Shown one piece after another: positions 45,386 to 54,283 of a stretch of DNA of 64,000 bases. The notes under the pieces are model-generated. The model saw only the letters and a program-made list of their open reading frames with translations, was not told where the DNA came from and did not search any database. Within the stretch, counting starts at the first letter, position 1, and every line of letters begins with the position of its first letter. A program made the position numbers and the translations under genes. This DNA is from CAYNFR01 sp964616755 (GTDB lineage: Bacteria; Bacteroidota; Bacteroidia; Chitinophagales; Saprospiraceae): assembly GCA_964616755.1 (NCBI GenBank), contig CAZTSI010000001.1:1-64000 (forward strand), given 5' to 3'.

Positions 45386-46096
45386 TTAGGAAATGTCAAC
45401 TAATTTCGGATTACGACTTCTTTGCACCCATATTAGGATAGCGATAATAAACATCGCAGCCGCGGGCAAAACCATTAAGTTGTTATTTTGATACCAGCCA
45501 AAGAGAAAACTACCTGTTGTGTTTATTAAATATTCATCCGTAGCTCCAATTATTTTCATTTCCCAAGGTGTACCAGCCAAAAGACTTCCTTTACCAAACA
45601 ATTCTCGTACGACGGCCACTATAATCAAAATTACTCCATAGCCCACACCATTACCAATACCATCTAAAAATGATTTCCAAGGACCATTTGCCATTGCAAA
45701 TGCTTCAAGACGCCCCATCACAATACAGTTAGTAATAATCAATCCGATAAATACGGCTAATTGTTTGTAAGTAGGATAGTCTAAGGCCTTCAATGTAAGC
45801 TCTACTACAGTTACCAGTGTGGCTACCACCACTAACATCACAATCATCCTAACTTGCTTTGGTATAGCATTGCGAAGAAGTGAAATCGACAAACTCGAAA
45901 ATCCAGTGACTAATACAACGGCAATGGACATAATAATCGATGGAAATACCAAAGTGGTCACCGCAAGCGCACTACAGATTCCCAATACTTGAACAGTAAT
46001 TGGATTGCTATCATTTAGTGGATCAGTAAGTAATTTCCTTTCTTTTTTTCCGAAAGGAAAGACTCCTTCTTTTTTTTCAACAGCTGTTTGAGCCAT
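45386..46096 (-). CDS. nqrD: Na+-translocating NADH:quinone reductase subunit D
   Basis: 236 aa from the ATG at 46096; a TTG two codons upstream is not needed. Six-helix membrane subunit with LGICSALAVTTLVFPSI and LIITNCIVMGRLEAFA, the latter holding a conserved Cys. A hydrophilic 25-residue N-terminal tail (KKEGVFPFGKKERKLL) precedes the first helix. Begins 6 bp after the nqrC stop. Confidence 0.95.
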   Translation of the reverse strand: MAQTAVEKKEGVFPFGKKERKLLTDPLNDSNPITVQVLGICSALAVTTLVFPSIIMSIAVVLVTGFSSLSISLLRNAIPKQVRMIVMLVVVATLVTVVELTLKALDYPTYKQLAVFIGLIITNCIVMGRLEAFAMANGPWKSFLDGIGNGVGYGVILIIVAVVRELFGKGSLLAGTPWEMKIIGATDEYLINTTGSFLFGWYQNNNLMVLPAAAMFIIAILIWVQRSRNPKLVDIS

Positions 46097-46102
46097 GAGC
46101 AA

Positions 46103-46852
46103 CTAGGATTTTAAGTTTTCAAAATAAGGTAAGTAGGATTTTATTCCATCGTACAACATATCGCCTACTCCATCAGCCGTTACAGTAGCACCACTGATGC
46201 CATCTACTTCATTCACTGGATTGCGCGCCCCTCCCTTTCTAACGACAATCGATGTGTACTCACCTGCCTCTGAGCGTATTTTTTTACCTGTAAATTGCGC
46301 ACTAAATGAAGGATTATCCTTTATCTCAGCACCTAAGCCAGGTGTTTCTCCTTTGTGATCAAACGATGCGCCTACAACTGTTTTAAAATCACTAGCTAAG
46401 GCAATGTTTCCCCATATTTCATCCCATAGGCCTGATCCTCTGACCGTAACGACATAGATTTTTTCTCCATTATAATCAAAAACATAGAGCGGATAAATAC
46501 GATCCGCAGCAGGTTTCTTTTTATCCTTCGCCATATCGACATTTTCTGCCAATCCTCCTTTATAACCGCGCTTTTCCACCTCCTCCGGCGAAAGTTCAAC
46601 CCCCTTATCGTTGATGACCTTTTGTTCGATACTCTCGTCAAAAATTCTCAAGACATCATTGCTCGGCAATTTACTAGCTTTGACGTTATCTCCCAGTTTA
46701 GATTGAATTGCTGCTAAAACTGCCTTTTTATTAAAAATCGATTCATTGAGTTGATGTACAGGCTTTAAAGCTGTTGACATCACAGACAATACTAGAGCCA
46801 CTATGACAGTCATCATGGCCACGAAAGTGTAGATATATCTTTGACTACGCAC
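46103..46852 (-). CDS. nqrC: Na+-translocating NADH:quinone reductase subunit C
   Basis: 249 aa. One N-terminal helix (YTFVAMMTVIVALVLSV) and a periplasmic FMN-binding domain with the covalent flavinylation motif SGATVT in DGISGATVTADGVG, where the final Thr carries FMN. GTG start at 46852, overlapping the nqrB stop by 8 bp, so translation is coupled. Covalent flavinylation needs ApbE, which is not in the window. Confidence 0.96.
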   Translation of the reverse strand: MRSQRYIYTFVAMMTVIVALVLSVMSTALKPVHQLNESIFNKKAVLAAIQSKLGDNVKASKLPSNDVLRIFDESIEQKVINDKGVELSPEEVEKRGYKGGLAENVDMAKDKKKPAADRIYPLYVFDYNGEKIYVVTVRGSGLWDEIWGNIALASDFKTVVGASFDHKGETPGLGAEIKDNPSFSAQFTGKKIRSEAGEYTSIVVRKGGARNPVNEVDGISGATVTADGVGDMLYDGIKSYLPYFENLKS

Positions 46853-48089
46853 GTGCTAATCTTTTTGAAATGTGAGAATTGAGGACGATTCTATCTAGTA
46901 AAGGCGCAAAGGTATTCATGAAGATGATCGCTAACATCCATCCTTCGGGATAGGCTGGGTTAAGCACACGAACAATCATTCCAATAAAACCAATCAAAAA
47001 ACCATAGGCAATCTTCCCTCTGTTGGTGCTTGCTGCGGTCACCGGATCTGTAGCCATATAGGCCATGGCAAAGAAAAAGCTTCCCATATAAAACTGATAA
47101 TACCAAGGCACTGTCATAAACGGTGACGCATCCCATGCATTTAGCAACATTGCCATAAACGCTGCGCCTACCACCATACTTAGCATGATACGCCAACTAG
47201 CAATGCCTGTAGCAATCAAAAAGAAAGCTCCTAATAGTATTAATGGCTTAGATGTTTCGCCGATAGATCCAGGAATTGTACCCCACCACATTTGTCCGAC
47301 ACTGTAAACTTCAGTAACTGCTGCCCATCCACCTTGTGCCGCTAAGCCTAAGGGGGTGGCTCCTGTAAAGCCGTCGACGACGGTACCAGCGGCAAATTTA
47401 GGTAGATCCATCCACCCAAATAGACCATTGAATAGCGAATGAGCCCAACCGTAGTCAGTGGCTGCGCCACTTCGCAAGGACTCAAATCCAGAAATCCAGA
47501 CTTCGTCGCCAGAAATAGACGTAGGATAGGCAAAGAAAACGAACATTCTAGCCATTAGAGCTACATTCCAAATGTTCATTCCAGTGCCCCCAAATGCCTC
47601 CTTTACTAAGATCACTGCAAATGCAACAGATAAAGCTAAAATCCATAACGGCAGACCTGCCGGCATTATAAGGGGTATAAGTGCCCCAGATACTAGGAAG
47701 CCTTCTTCGACAGCATGTCCTTTTTTGGCGGCATAGAGAAACTCAATGCCTAGTCCGACGACATGCGCTACAATAAACAGGGGCAACATTTCGATGAGGC
47801 CGTGAGTAAGCTTCAAATGAAAGCCTTCTAAAAAGCCTATATACTTGCCCAGTGCTATAAAATGCTGATGACCCACATTATAGGTGCCAAACAGATAACA
47901 CAATTGCATCGCCAAAACTACATGCACCATCGTACGCTTGAGATCCATACCATCGCGGATATGCACTCCACCCTTAGTAGTGGTATTGGGCGTAAATAGA
48001 AAAGTGAAGAAGGCATCATATGCCGTATGTATGAGCGGACTCTTTTTCTTGTCCGGTTCAATTTTTTTAAAAGTATCTAAAAGACCCAT
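46845..48089 (-). CDS. nqrB: Na+-translocating NADH:quinone reductase subunit B
   Basis: 414 aa, main membrane subunit with about 10 helices, binding covalent FMN and riboflavin and contacting quinone. The FMN-bearing threonine is in FTGATPLGLA; FGGTGMNIWNVALMARMF and MAYMATDPVTAASTN are further conserved blocks. A hydrophilic N-terminal segment precedes helix 1. Starts 28 bp after nqrA and overlaps nqrC by 8 bp. Confidence 0.97.
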   Translation of the reverse strand: MGLLDTFKKIEPDKKKSPLIHTAYDAFFTFLFTPNTTTKGGVHIRDGMDLKRTMVHVVLAMQLCYLFGTYNVGHQHFIALGKYIGFLEGFHLKLTHGLIEMLPLFIVAHVVGLGIEFLYAAKKGHAVEEGFLVSGALIPLIMPAGLPLWILALSVAFAVILVKEAFGGTGMNIWNVALMARMFVFFAYPTSISGDEVWISGFESLRSGAATDYGWAHSLFNGLFGWMDLPKFAAGTVVDGFTGATPLGLAAQGGWAAVTEVYSVGQMWWGTIPGSIGETSKPLILLGAFFLIATGIASWRIMLSMVVGAAFMAMLLNAWDASPFMTVPWYYQFYMGSFFFAMAYMATDPVTAASTNRGKIAYGFLIGFIGMIVRVLNPAYPEGWMLAIIFMNTFAPLLDRIVLNSHISKRLARA

Positions 48090-48117
48090 CTCAACTTATA
48101 TCTTAATTTGATAATCT

Positions 48118-49746
48118 TTAACCTTGTTCTCGTATCATTTCCAAGCCATCCCTTAAAATGTTCTGTAGGGGCATTTTTGATGTGCACACAAATTCGCACA
48201 AAGCCACGTCCTCTTCTGACAACTCATAAATGCCTAATCCTTCCATCTGCTCAAAATCACCTGTCATGATCGCTTTCATCAAATGCTGCGGATATATATT
48301 CATTGGTAAAACCTTTTCATATTCGCCACTTACGACAAAGGCTCGCTTTTCTCCATGGGTATTAGTATCCCCATCAAACGTGTGATTGGGATAAAGGAAA
48401 TTTGGGAAAGTCTTTGAAATCGTTGGGCGAGGAGCTAATGGAAGCAACCAACCAAACATTTCATAATAATCTCCTTCTGTAATTACAGTGATTTGATCAG
48501 CATTCATCGGCATAAAGCGATCCCCCTGCACGGCCTCTCCCGATAATACATCGCCAGCAATTACTCTGCTTTTGCCCTCGGTTAGATTTTCACCAATTAG
48601 TTCAGTAACACTTGCTCCCAAATAAGTCCGTACTAAGGATGGGTTTTTAACATTTGCCCCTGTAACAGCAATAACCCTGCTGGCGTTAAAAATACCCTTG
48701 TACATAAGTTCGCCAATCGTAATTACATCTTGCACTGCAAGTGTCCATACGGTTGTTCCATTTTTTATTGGGCTCGTATGATGAATTTGTACGCCAACAT
48801 TGCCACTAGGATGCTTTCCTTTAAAGTAGGTTTTCTTGACACCGGTGGCCTCTCTATAGGCTGCATGTGGAGCGGCTCCGTTGGCACTTAATCCTAGATG
48901 AACTGCGCCAGAAGTCAAACGAGCAAGGGTATTGAGCCCCTGTTGAAAAAATTGTTCTTTTCCGTCTACCACTTTATTTAAATCTGGCGCTAGAGGAGCT
49001 GTATCAAATGTACTTATAAAAATATTTTCAGGTATTTGATCCGGATCAGGTGTAAGATCAAATGGACGCTGATTAATTAAAGGCCATGCGCCACTCCCCA
49101 ATAAGAACTCAACGATATCCTCGCGGCTAGATTCTATAATACTCGGCGGATCCATTTGTTTGAATCGAATCTCTTTATCGGCTAATATAACCACTTCTGT
49201 AATCGATCGCTTTTCTCCCCTTCTCACCTCTACGACTTCTCCGCTGACAGGAGCGACAAATTTAATTCTCTCTAACCTCTTGTCATGAAAAATAACATCT
49301 CCAGCCTTCACCTCGTCACCAACATTTACAATTACCTTTGGTATCGGCGCAAGGATTCTAAAATCTTGCGGTCGGATAGCGAAGCGCTTCACTCCTGAGG
49401 ATGGAACAATAGGCGCATTATTAGCGTCGCCGTTTAATAGAATATCATGTCCTTTGGTCAAGGTCACAATAGGATTATCATCAATATAGGAGGGCAAGCT
49501 TCCTTGGATTAAAAGGTTTAACCCCTTACTTTCCTTAATTCCATATTTTTTTCCTTCCATCGCCATGAAATGCTCACTCAGTAGGAGCAATACACTCACC
49601 AAAATAAGTGTTCCAATGATGATTAACAGGGCAAGCACATAGACGTTTCCGGATGAGCCGGTATCTTGAGCTGAGACAAATTGAGGTAAGGAAACAAACC
49701 CTACAACCCATATCAAGAGCAAAAATTTCTTAGAAATTCCAGTCAT
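48118..49746 (-). CDS. nqrA: Na+-translocating NADH:quinone reductase subunit A with N-terminal membrane anchor
   Basis: 542 aa, about 90 longer than typical NqrA. The canonical domain begins near residue 67 (KKYGIKESKGLNLLIQG) and continues with the NqrA blocks PKVIVNVGDEVKAGDVI, HTSPIKNGTTVWT and ALCEFVCTSKMPLQ. Ahead of it is an apparent signal peptide (about 1-26, ending FVSAQ) and a transmembrane helix (about 35-57). NqrA is normally a peripheral cytoplasmic subunit, so this one appears anchored with N-out, C-in topology. First gene of the nqr operon, with a TATCTTTG promoter element close upstream. Confidence 0.95.
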   Translation of the reverse strand: MTGISKKFLLLIWVVGFVSLPQFVSAQDTGSSGNVYVLALLIIIGTLILVSVLLLLSEHFMAMEGKKYGIKESKGLNLLIQGSLPSYIDDNPIVTLTKGHDILLNGDANNAPIVPSSGVKRFAIRPQDFRILAPIPKVIVNVGDEVKAGDVIFHDKRLERIKFVAPVSGEVVEVRRGEKRSITEVVILADKEIRFKQMDPPSIIESSREDIVEFLLGSGAWPLINQRPFDLTPDPDQIPENIFISTFDTAPLAPDLNKVVDGKEQFFQQGLNTLARLTSGAVHLGLSANGAAPHAAYREATGVKKTYFKGKHPSGNVGVQIHHTSPIKNGTTVWTLAVQDVITIGELMYKGIFNASRVIAVTGANVKNPSLVRTYLGASVTELIGENLTEGKSRVIAGDVLSGEAVQGDRFMPMNADQITVITEGDYYEMFGWLLPLAPRPTISKTFPNFLYPNHTFDGDTNTHGEKRAFVVSGEYEKVLPMNIYPQHLMKAIMTGDFEQMEGLGIYELSEEDVALCEFVCTSKMPLQNILRDGLEMIREQG

Positions 49747-49773
49747 ATCCGGATGAATTATTCAAAATTGGTG

Positions 49774-49781
49774 CAAAGATA
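49774..49781 (-). promoter_or_regulatory. TAnnTTTG promoter element of the nqr operon
   Basis: TATCTTTG on the minus strand, 28 bp before the nqrA ATG, predicting a leader of about 20 nt. The distal TTTG element is not clearly conserved. Confidence 0.55.
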
Positions 49782-49859
49782 GAAGTCTTTATTCATTGAA
49801 CTATGTAGAGCTACATTATGATTAATAACAAATCTATTTAGACTCTGTTTAATTAAAAT

Positions 49860-51008
49860 TTAAGCTTTATAACTTATTCTATAAATGACATTGGCAAAAT
49901 CATCACTAATCAACATGCTTCCGTCAGGCAAGAATTCGATATCCACGGGTCGACCCCATACCTCATCTGTCTGTTCGTCGAGCCAGCCGTCGATGAGCAC
50001 TTCGTATCCGGTAGATTGAAAATTAGCATCATACCCCACTGTGGTAATTCGATATCCTATTTTCTTTTTGCGATTCCACGACCCGTGCTCAGCTACAATG
50101 GCTTTATCTTGCAATGTTGATGCAGGAAAATGAGCCCCTGTGTAAAACTCCATTCCTAGTGGCGCTGTGTGCGGCCCAAGATTTTGAAAAGGTGCGACAA
50201 ACTCAGCACACGCCCTTTTCTTGCCAAATTCAGGATCAGGCAAATCTCCTTGATGACAATAAGGATAACCAAAATGCATAAAGTCCTTCTCTGCGCGATT
50301 GAGCTCGCAGGCAGGCAAGTCGTCGCCCATCATGTCTCTATTGTTATCGGTAAACCAAAGCTCATTAGTGACAGGATGCCAAGCAAATCCAACTGTGTTT
50401 CTGACGCCTTCTTGGACAATCTCCATATCCGTGCCATCTGGGTTAATGCGAGTAATGGTATTAAAGATTCTTTCTTTCGACTCACAAATATTACAAGGAG
50501 CCCCTACTGGCACATAAAGTTTCCCATCAGGGCCAAAGCTGATATACTTCCAGCCATGGTGTTTTTCGGTCGGATATTGATCATAAATCACTTCTGGCTC
50601 GCCGGGATTGTCCAATTTTGATTCAATATTCTTCCATCGCAATATTCGATTGACCTCTGCTACGTATAGGTCACCATCTTTGACCGCCACACCATTTGGC
50701 ATATTCCCACCTTCCATAATAGTAAACATCTGATCGGCAACGTTATCTTTATTATTGTCGCGAAGAGCATAAACACGACCATCTGAACGAGTGCCGACAA
50801 ACAAGGTTCCTTCTGGACTCAATGCCATTGATCGCGCATTTTCGACACTATCCGCATAAATGGCGACTTGCCAACCTTCGGGCATATTGAGTTTGTCTAA
50901 TGGAAGATCCGAAACGATGGTCTGAGAAGTTTCTGCAGGGGGATTAACACTGTTTTGGCAAGCACTGTATAAGACTACAGCTACAAATAAGGGGAAGAGT
51001 TTTTTCAT
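49860..51008 (-). CDS. PQQ-dependent soluble aldose/sorbosone dehydrogenase-like lipoprotein
   Basis: 382 aa with a lipoprotein signal (LFVAVVLYSACQ). Six-bladed propeller of the glucose/sorbosone dehydrogenase type: repeated blade motifs DGTLFVGTR-like and PNGVAVKDGDLYVAEVNRI, KHHGWKYISFGPDGKLYVP, NTVGFAWHPVTNELWFTDNN, and the terminal DGSMLISDDFANVIYRI. Two cysteine pairs (PCNICES and PACELNR) occur. Relatives oxidise aldose sugars with PQQ; the cofactor is an inference because not all members bind it. Monocistronic, with a TATCTTTG element 69 bp upstream. Confidence 0.87.
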   Translation of the reverse strand: MKKLFPLFVAVVLYSACQNSVNPPAETSQTIVSDLPLDKLNMPEGWQVAIYADSVENARSMALSPEGTLFVGTRSDGRVYALRDNNKDNVADQMFTIMEGGNMPNGVAVKDGDLYVAEVNRILRWKNIESKLDNPGEPEVIYDQYPTEKHHGWKYISFGPDGKLYVPVGAPCNICESKERIFNTITRINPDGTDMEIVQEGVRNTVGFAWHPVTNELWFTDNNRDMMGDDLPACELNRAEKDFMHFGYPYCHQGDLPDPEFGKKRACAEFVAPFQNLGPHTAPLGMEFYTGAHFPASTLQDKAIVAEHGSWNRKKKIGYRITTVGYDANFQSTGYEVLIDGWLDEQTDEVWGRPVDIEFLPDGSMLISDDFANVIYRISYKA

Positions 51009-51076
51009 GGCTTAAAGTTAATCTAATAATAAGGTGATCACAATTCGTTATCGTCAGTAGTCTTTGTGTAGAAACG

Positions 51077-51084
51077 CAAAGATA
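51077..51084 (-). promoter_or_regulatory. TAnnTTTG promoter element of the sugar dehydrogenase gene
   Basis: TATCTTTG on the minus strand, 69 bp upstream of the ATG at 51008. No matching TTTG 19-21 bp further upstream. Confidence 0.45.
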
Positions 51085-51137
51085 GATAATGAAGATTGAT
51101 CCACAGTATTTAGAAATCTATATGGTGGCGGCTTATT

Positions 51138-51794
51138 TTACTGGGCACTAAGGTTCTTAGTATATTTTGAGTCTACCTGATTATATTCTTTTTGTACAGA
51201 AAGCTCACGGAGCACTTGTAAGGTCATAAATGGATTATTGACCGTCTTGGCATTGACGATAAAGGCAGGTGCGAAGCCACCCGGATCCGTAATAAACTGA
51301 TGCCTGACGTCCACTTTCCCAGGTGATACTTCTACAAAATCCCAAGATCCTTTGCAAAAGGGTATTCTAACAAGTCCCTTTTCTGTCTCATACTCATCAG
51401 TAATACAGGATACATCGACATGAATTTTGTTGTTGGCTTTATCAAATGTAAAGACATTCTTAAAAATTCCATCTCGGTCCTTTGCAGGAAAAGGTGTCTT
51501 GATGCGCAAATAACTAATCAAAACATTGTCTGCCTCCTTTAAGACTTTAAAATTTTTGGTTTCTGGATAGATTAGATCATACTTACTAAAATCAGTAAAG
51601 GCCGCTATAACTGATTTCAATTCTGCGTTGATGGTAGTTGTCACAAGGTATTCGTTAAATTTAAGCGAAGGATAATCACGGGTAAACGCCTTTATTCCTT
51701 GCTCATCTTTTTTGAGCTCCCATTCTTGAGCATATATCGTGCTAATAATAAATGTAAAGCACAGTAAGAAACCTAATCTATTAATTGATCCCAT
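51138..51794 (-). CDS. secreted START-domain protein
   Basis: 218 aa from the ATG at 51794, with a signal peptide (RLGFLLCFTFIISTIYAQ). The mature part is a START/SRPBCC lipid-binding fold: WELKKDEQGIKAFTRDY at the start, SYLRIKTPFPAKDRDGIF in the middle, and VRHQFITDPGGFAPAFIVN near the end. Probable binding of a hydrophobic molecule in the periplasm; the ligand is unknown. It overlaps the Nudix gene stop by 22 bp, a long overlap that suggests coupled translation. Confidence 0.85.
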   Translation of the reverse strand: MGSINRLGFLLCFTFIISTIYAQEWELKKDEQGIKAFTRDYPSLKFNEYLVTTTINAELKSVIAAFTDFSKYDLIYPETKNFKVLKEADNVLISYLRIKTPFPAKDRDGIFKNVFTFDKANNKIHVDVSCITDEYETEKGLVRIPFCKGSWDFVEVSPGKVDVRHQFITDPGGFAPAFIVNAKTVNNPFMTLQVLRELSVQKEYNQVDSKYTKNLSAQ

Positions 51795-52402
51795 ATGTTT
51801 GTTAATTCTCTTGTTATCATCGCGGTTGCACCCCATAGTACTTGACCTTCTAAATCAAAATAAGGTACGTCTTTGAGTAAATGTCCCCGAATATTCAAAT
51901 CCTTGTATTTAATAACGTCTGGCGAGCGAAATAGATCTATCGGTGCTTCTAAAACTTTGGCCACCTCATTCGTCTGCCTGACATAGGACGGGATTTCGCT
52001 AATCATTCCAACAAAAGGATGTACCAAGAATTGGCTAGCATATACGTAGATGGGCGACAACGATCCCAGCACTTTTATTTGATTGCGGGGAACACCAATT
52101 TCTTCATAGGTCTCGCGCACGGCACAATCCAATAGACTTTGATCATGATCTTCTTGCTTGCCTCCAGGGAAACTTATTTGACCTGAGTGGTAATCAGCTT
52201 CGTGCAACGATCGTTGAATATAGGTTAAGTGCCATCGATTTTCCTTAAGGTGCAGCAAGCACATCACAGCGGCCGCCTTAGCCTGAGCTGGGGCGGAGTA
52301 ATATCGCAGAGCCTCCGATCGAACGGGTGATAAATCAATTTGGGCTCTTAGACCAGGTAACGGCTCGTTTAATAATTGCTGAAGTTTTTGTGTAATATCC
52401 AT
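51773..52402 (-). CDS. Nudix hydrolase, CoA pyrophosphatase type
   Basis: 209 aa. The Nudix box is clear: SFPGGKQEDHDQ followed by CAVRETYEEIGVP, with catalytic glutamates in REtxEE. The UPF0035/NudL family features (long N-terminus and conserved SFPGG and ETYEEIG context) favour hydrolysis of CoA and its derivatives to phosphopantetheine and 3',5'-ADP. Sits 16 bp after hemD and overlaps the START gene, so it is probably in a hemD transcript. Confidence 0.9.
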   Translation of the reverse strand: MDITQKLQQLLNEPLPGLRAQIDLSPVRSEALRYYSAPAQAKAAAVMCLLHLKENRWHLTYIQRSLHEADYHSGQISFPGGKQEDHDQSLLDCAVRETYEEIGVPRNQIKVLGSLSPIYVYASQFLVHPFVGMISEIPSYVRQTNEVAKVLEAPIDLFRSPDVIKYKDLNIRGHLLKDVPYFDLEGQVLWGATAMITRELTNIWDQLID

Positions 52403-52418
52403 TTAGATCAATCAGACA

Positions 52419-53207
52419 TCAATCTTGAATGACTGGTTTATTAGATTTTTTCAGATATTCCTCGATGGCGCCTGCCATTGAAGGATTGTCCTTACTCGGA
52501 TATATGTTAATGTTCAGATTTCTATCTAAAGCGGCTTTGGCTGTCGTCTCGCCAAAAACGGCTATTCTAGTATCATTTTGCTTGAAGTCCATAAAGTTCT
52601 CAAACAATGACTCAATGCCTAGCGGGCTAAAAAAAACCAAGATATCATAAGTTACGTCGCTTAAATCAGTCAAATCACTACTGACAGTCTTATACATCAT
52701 GACATCCTTAAAGTTGACCTTCATTTTTTCAAGGTACTCTACCACTTCGATAGCTCCAAGATTAGAACACGGCAATAAGAATTTTTCCTTTTCTCGGTGT
52801 TTAATAAAGTAACTTTCAAGATCTTCAATATTTCTTACCCCAACGAATACCTTCCTTTTGCGATAAATAATGAATTTTTGAAGATAATCTGCAATTGCCT
52901 TGGTCAAACAAAAATACTTAGTATCTTGAGACATCTTGCTGCGCATGACTTCACATATACTAAAGAAGTGATCGACAGAATTTTTGCTTGTAAATATGAT
53001 AGCTGTAAAATCATCGGGTCTTATGCGATTGCGTCTGAATTCCTTTTCAGACACCGCCTCGACATGGATGAATTGACGCCAATCAATTTGCAGACCCCAT
53101 TTTTGTGCTAGCTCAAAATACGGAGATCTAGCAGGTTCAGGTTGAGAGATTAAGACTGTACGCACAGCCTTGTAGCTATCTTTATATTGACCAGTTCCTT
53201 CTGACAT
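52419..53207 (-). CDS. hemD: uroporphyrinogen-III synthase
   Basis: 262 aa from the ATG at 53207. It closes the linear hydroxymethylbilane into uroporphyrinogen III on the route to heme. The family is poorly conserved, but VLISQPEPARSPYFELAQ, FTAIIFTSKNSVDHFF and the C-terminal DILVFFSPLGIESLF and FGETTAKAAL stretches match Bacteroidota HemD. The frame extends to 53285, but a TATCTTTG element at 53283-53290 would put the transcript start downstream of that, excluding the longest start; ATG 53252 remains possible. The upstream DUF4271 gene is its usual neighbour in the phylum. Confidence 0.88.
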   Translation of the reverse strand: MSEGTGQYKDSYKAVRTVLISQPEPARSPYFELAQKWGLQIDWRQFIHVEAVSEKEFRRNRIRPDDFTAIIFTSKNSVDHFFSICEVMRSKMSQDTKYFCLTKAIADYLQKFIIYRKRKVFVGVRNIEDLESYFIKHREKEKFLLPCSNLGAIEVVEYLEKMKVNFKDVMMYKTVSSDLTDLSDVTYDILVFFSPLGIESLFENFMDFKQNDTRIAVFGETTAKAALDRNLNINIYPSKDNPSMAGAIEEYLKKSNKPVIQD

Positions 53208-53230
53208 ACCTTTTACTAATTTAGCTACAC

Positions 53231-54283
53231 TTAGGGGAACAATAGACGCCATCCAACCAAGAAAGGCGCTATTTCCACGCTGCAAAGATAAATAAAAAAA
53301 TAGATCATATTTACACCCCTTATACTCAATGCCATGAATAAGCCTTTTATCTGGCGCAAGGCGTATATAATGATGCCTATCCCTATGCCAATATAAAACA
53401 TTAAAGACCGCACACCCTCTGGGGCGAAAACAATCCCCATGATAAAGGGCAGCAATAAAGAACCGTAGACGCTATTATGCACGGCAATTGAATAGTTAAA
53501 CAGGTTGACTTCAATACCAATAGGAAAACTTCTCTCGATAGACCATAAAACGAAATGTCTAACCGCGTACATACTTAGCAAAATTAATATAAGCTTAATC
53601 CACGACCAGTCTAGATAATGAGGCATCAGACCATTTTGCATCGATAGGTACAGAAATACCGCTGTATTTAGAAAAAATAATAGATATAGGACGACAAACT
53701 GCACATCAAACATGCCACCCTTGTCTTTATACAATACGCGAATCTGGTTAGAATTAAAAAGGGCGGAAGCCATATTCTGAAATCTAGCTCGATCTAGGCT
53801 GATGCCAAAAGCAAGCATGATCAAGGATACTAAGCTACCTATCAAAATGAGCCATCCCTTAATGTCGTCGCTAGCAGTCGGGTCTAGTGTTTCGTGCGCT
53901 TCTGAGGCCTCAATAGAATTGTCGGACATTCCCTGGCCAACTTTTGTGTTGCTCGATAGCCTATCAGCCAATTCAAAGGGATTGTCGCTAGGATGGATGA
54001 GCGGTATTGTATCAAACGCCCTGTTGTCAGTAAACACGTCTTCTACCAAAGTGTCCAGCGAACCCGCTATGAGAGAATCGAGCCCTTCGATGGAATGTTG
54101 GCTCACAGAAGAATCCATTGTCACTGAAACGGTGTCGACCAATATTGCAATCTTGTCAGCAGTAGGGCTAAGCTCTTGCACCGTCAACAAGCGCTGCGGA
54201 ATGTCAAAAGGGTTAGAACGCTGAGCCAAGAGAAGACTCGCGCAGAAGAATAATATGCTAGAAATCAAAACGAATGAGCGCAT
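53231..54283 (-). CDS. DUF4271 membrane protein
   Basis: 350 aa from the ATG at 54283, with a signal peptide (SFVLISSILFFCASLLLAQ). A low-complexity, Ser/Asp/Glu-rich periplasmic segment (about 25-150) precedes seven or so membrane helices. DUF4271 proteins are restricted to Bacteroidota and usually lie next to hemD, as here; a role linked to tetrapyrrole or membrane biogenesis is only suggested by that. The frame to 54349 adds 22 residues before the signal peptide and is rejected. It ends 23 bp upstream of the hemD start chosen. Confidence 0.82.
   Translation of the reverse strand: MRSFVLISSILFFCASLLLAQRSNPFDIPQRLLTVQELSPTADKIAILVDTVSVTMDSSVSQHSIEGLDSLIAGSLDTLVEDVFTDNRAFDTIPLIHPSDNPFELADRLSSNTKVGQGMSDNSIEASEAHETLDPTASDDIKGWLILIGSLVSLIMLAFGISLDRARFQNMASALFNSNQIRVLYKDKGGMFDVQFVVLYLLFFLNTAVFLYLSMQNGLMPHYLDWSWIKLILILLSMYAVRHFVLWSIERSFPIGIEVNLFNYSIAVHNSVYGSLLLPFIMGIVFAPEGVRSLMFYIGIGIGIIIYALRQIKGLFMALSIRGVNMIYFFIYLCSVEIAPFLVGWRLLFP
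53283..53290 (-). promoter_or_regulatory. TAnnTTTG promoter element preceding hemD
   Basis: TATCTTTG on the minus strand, lying inside the end of the DUF4271 gene and 76 bp before the chosen hemD start. It would give hemD an additional promoter and argues against the 53285 start. Confidence 0.45.
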
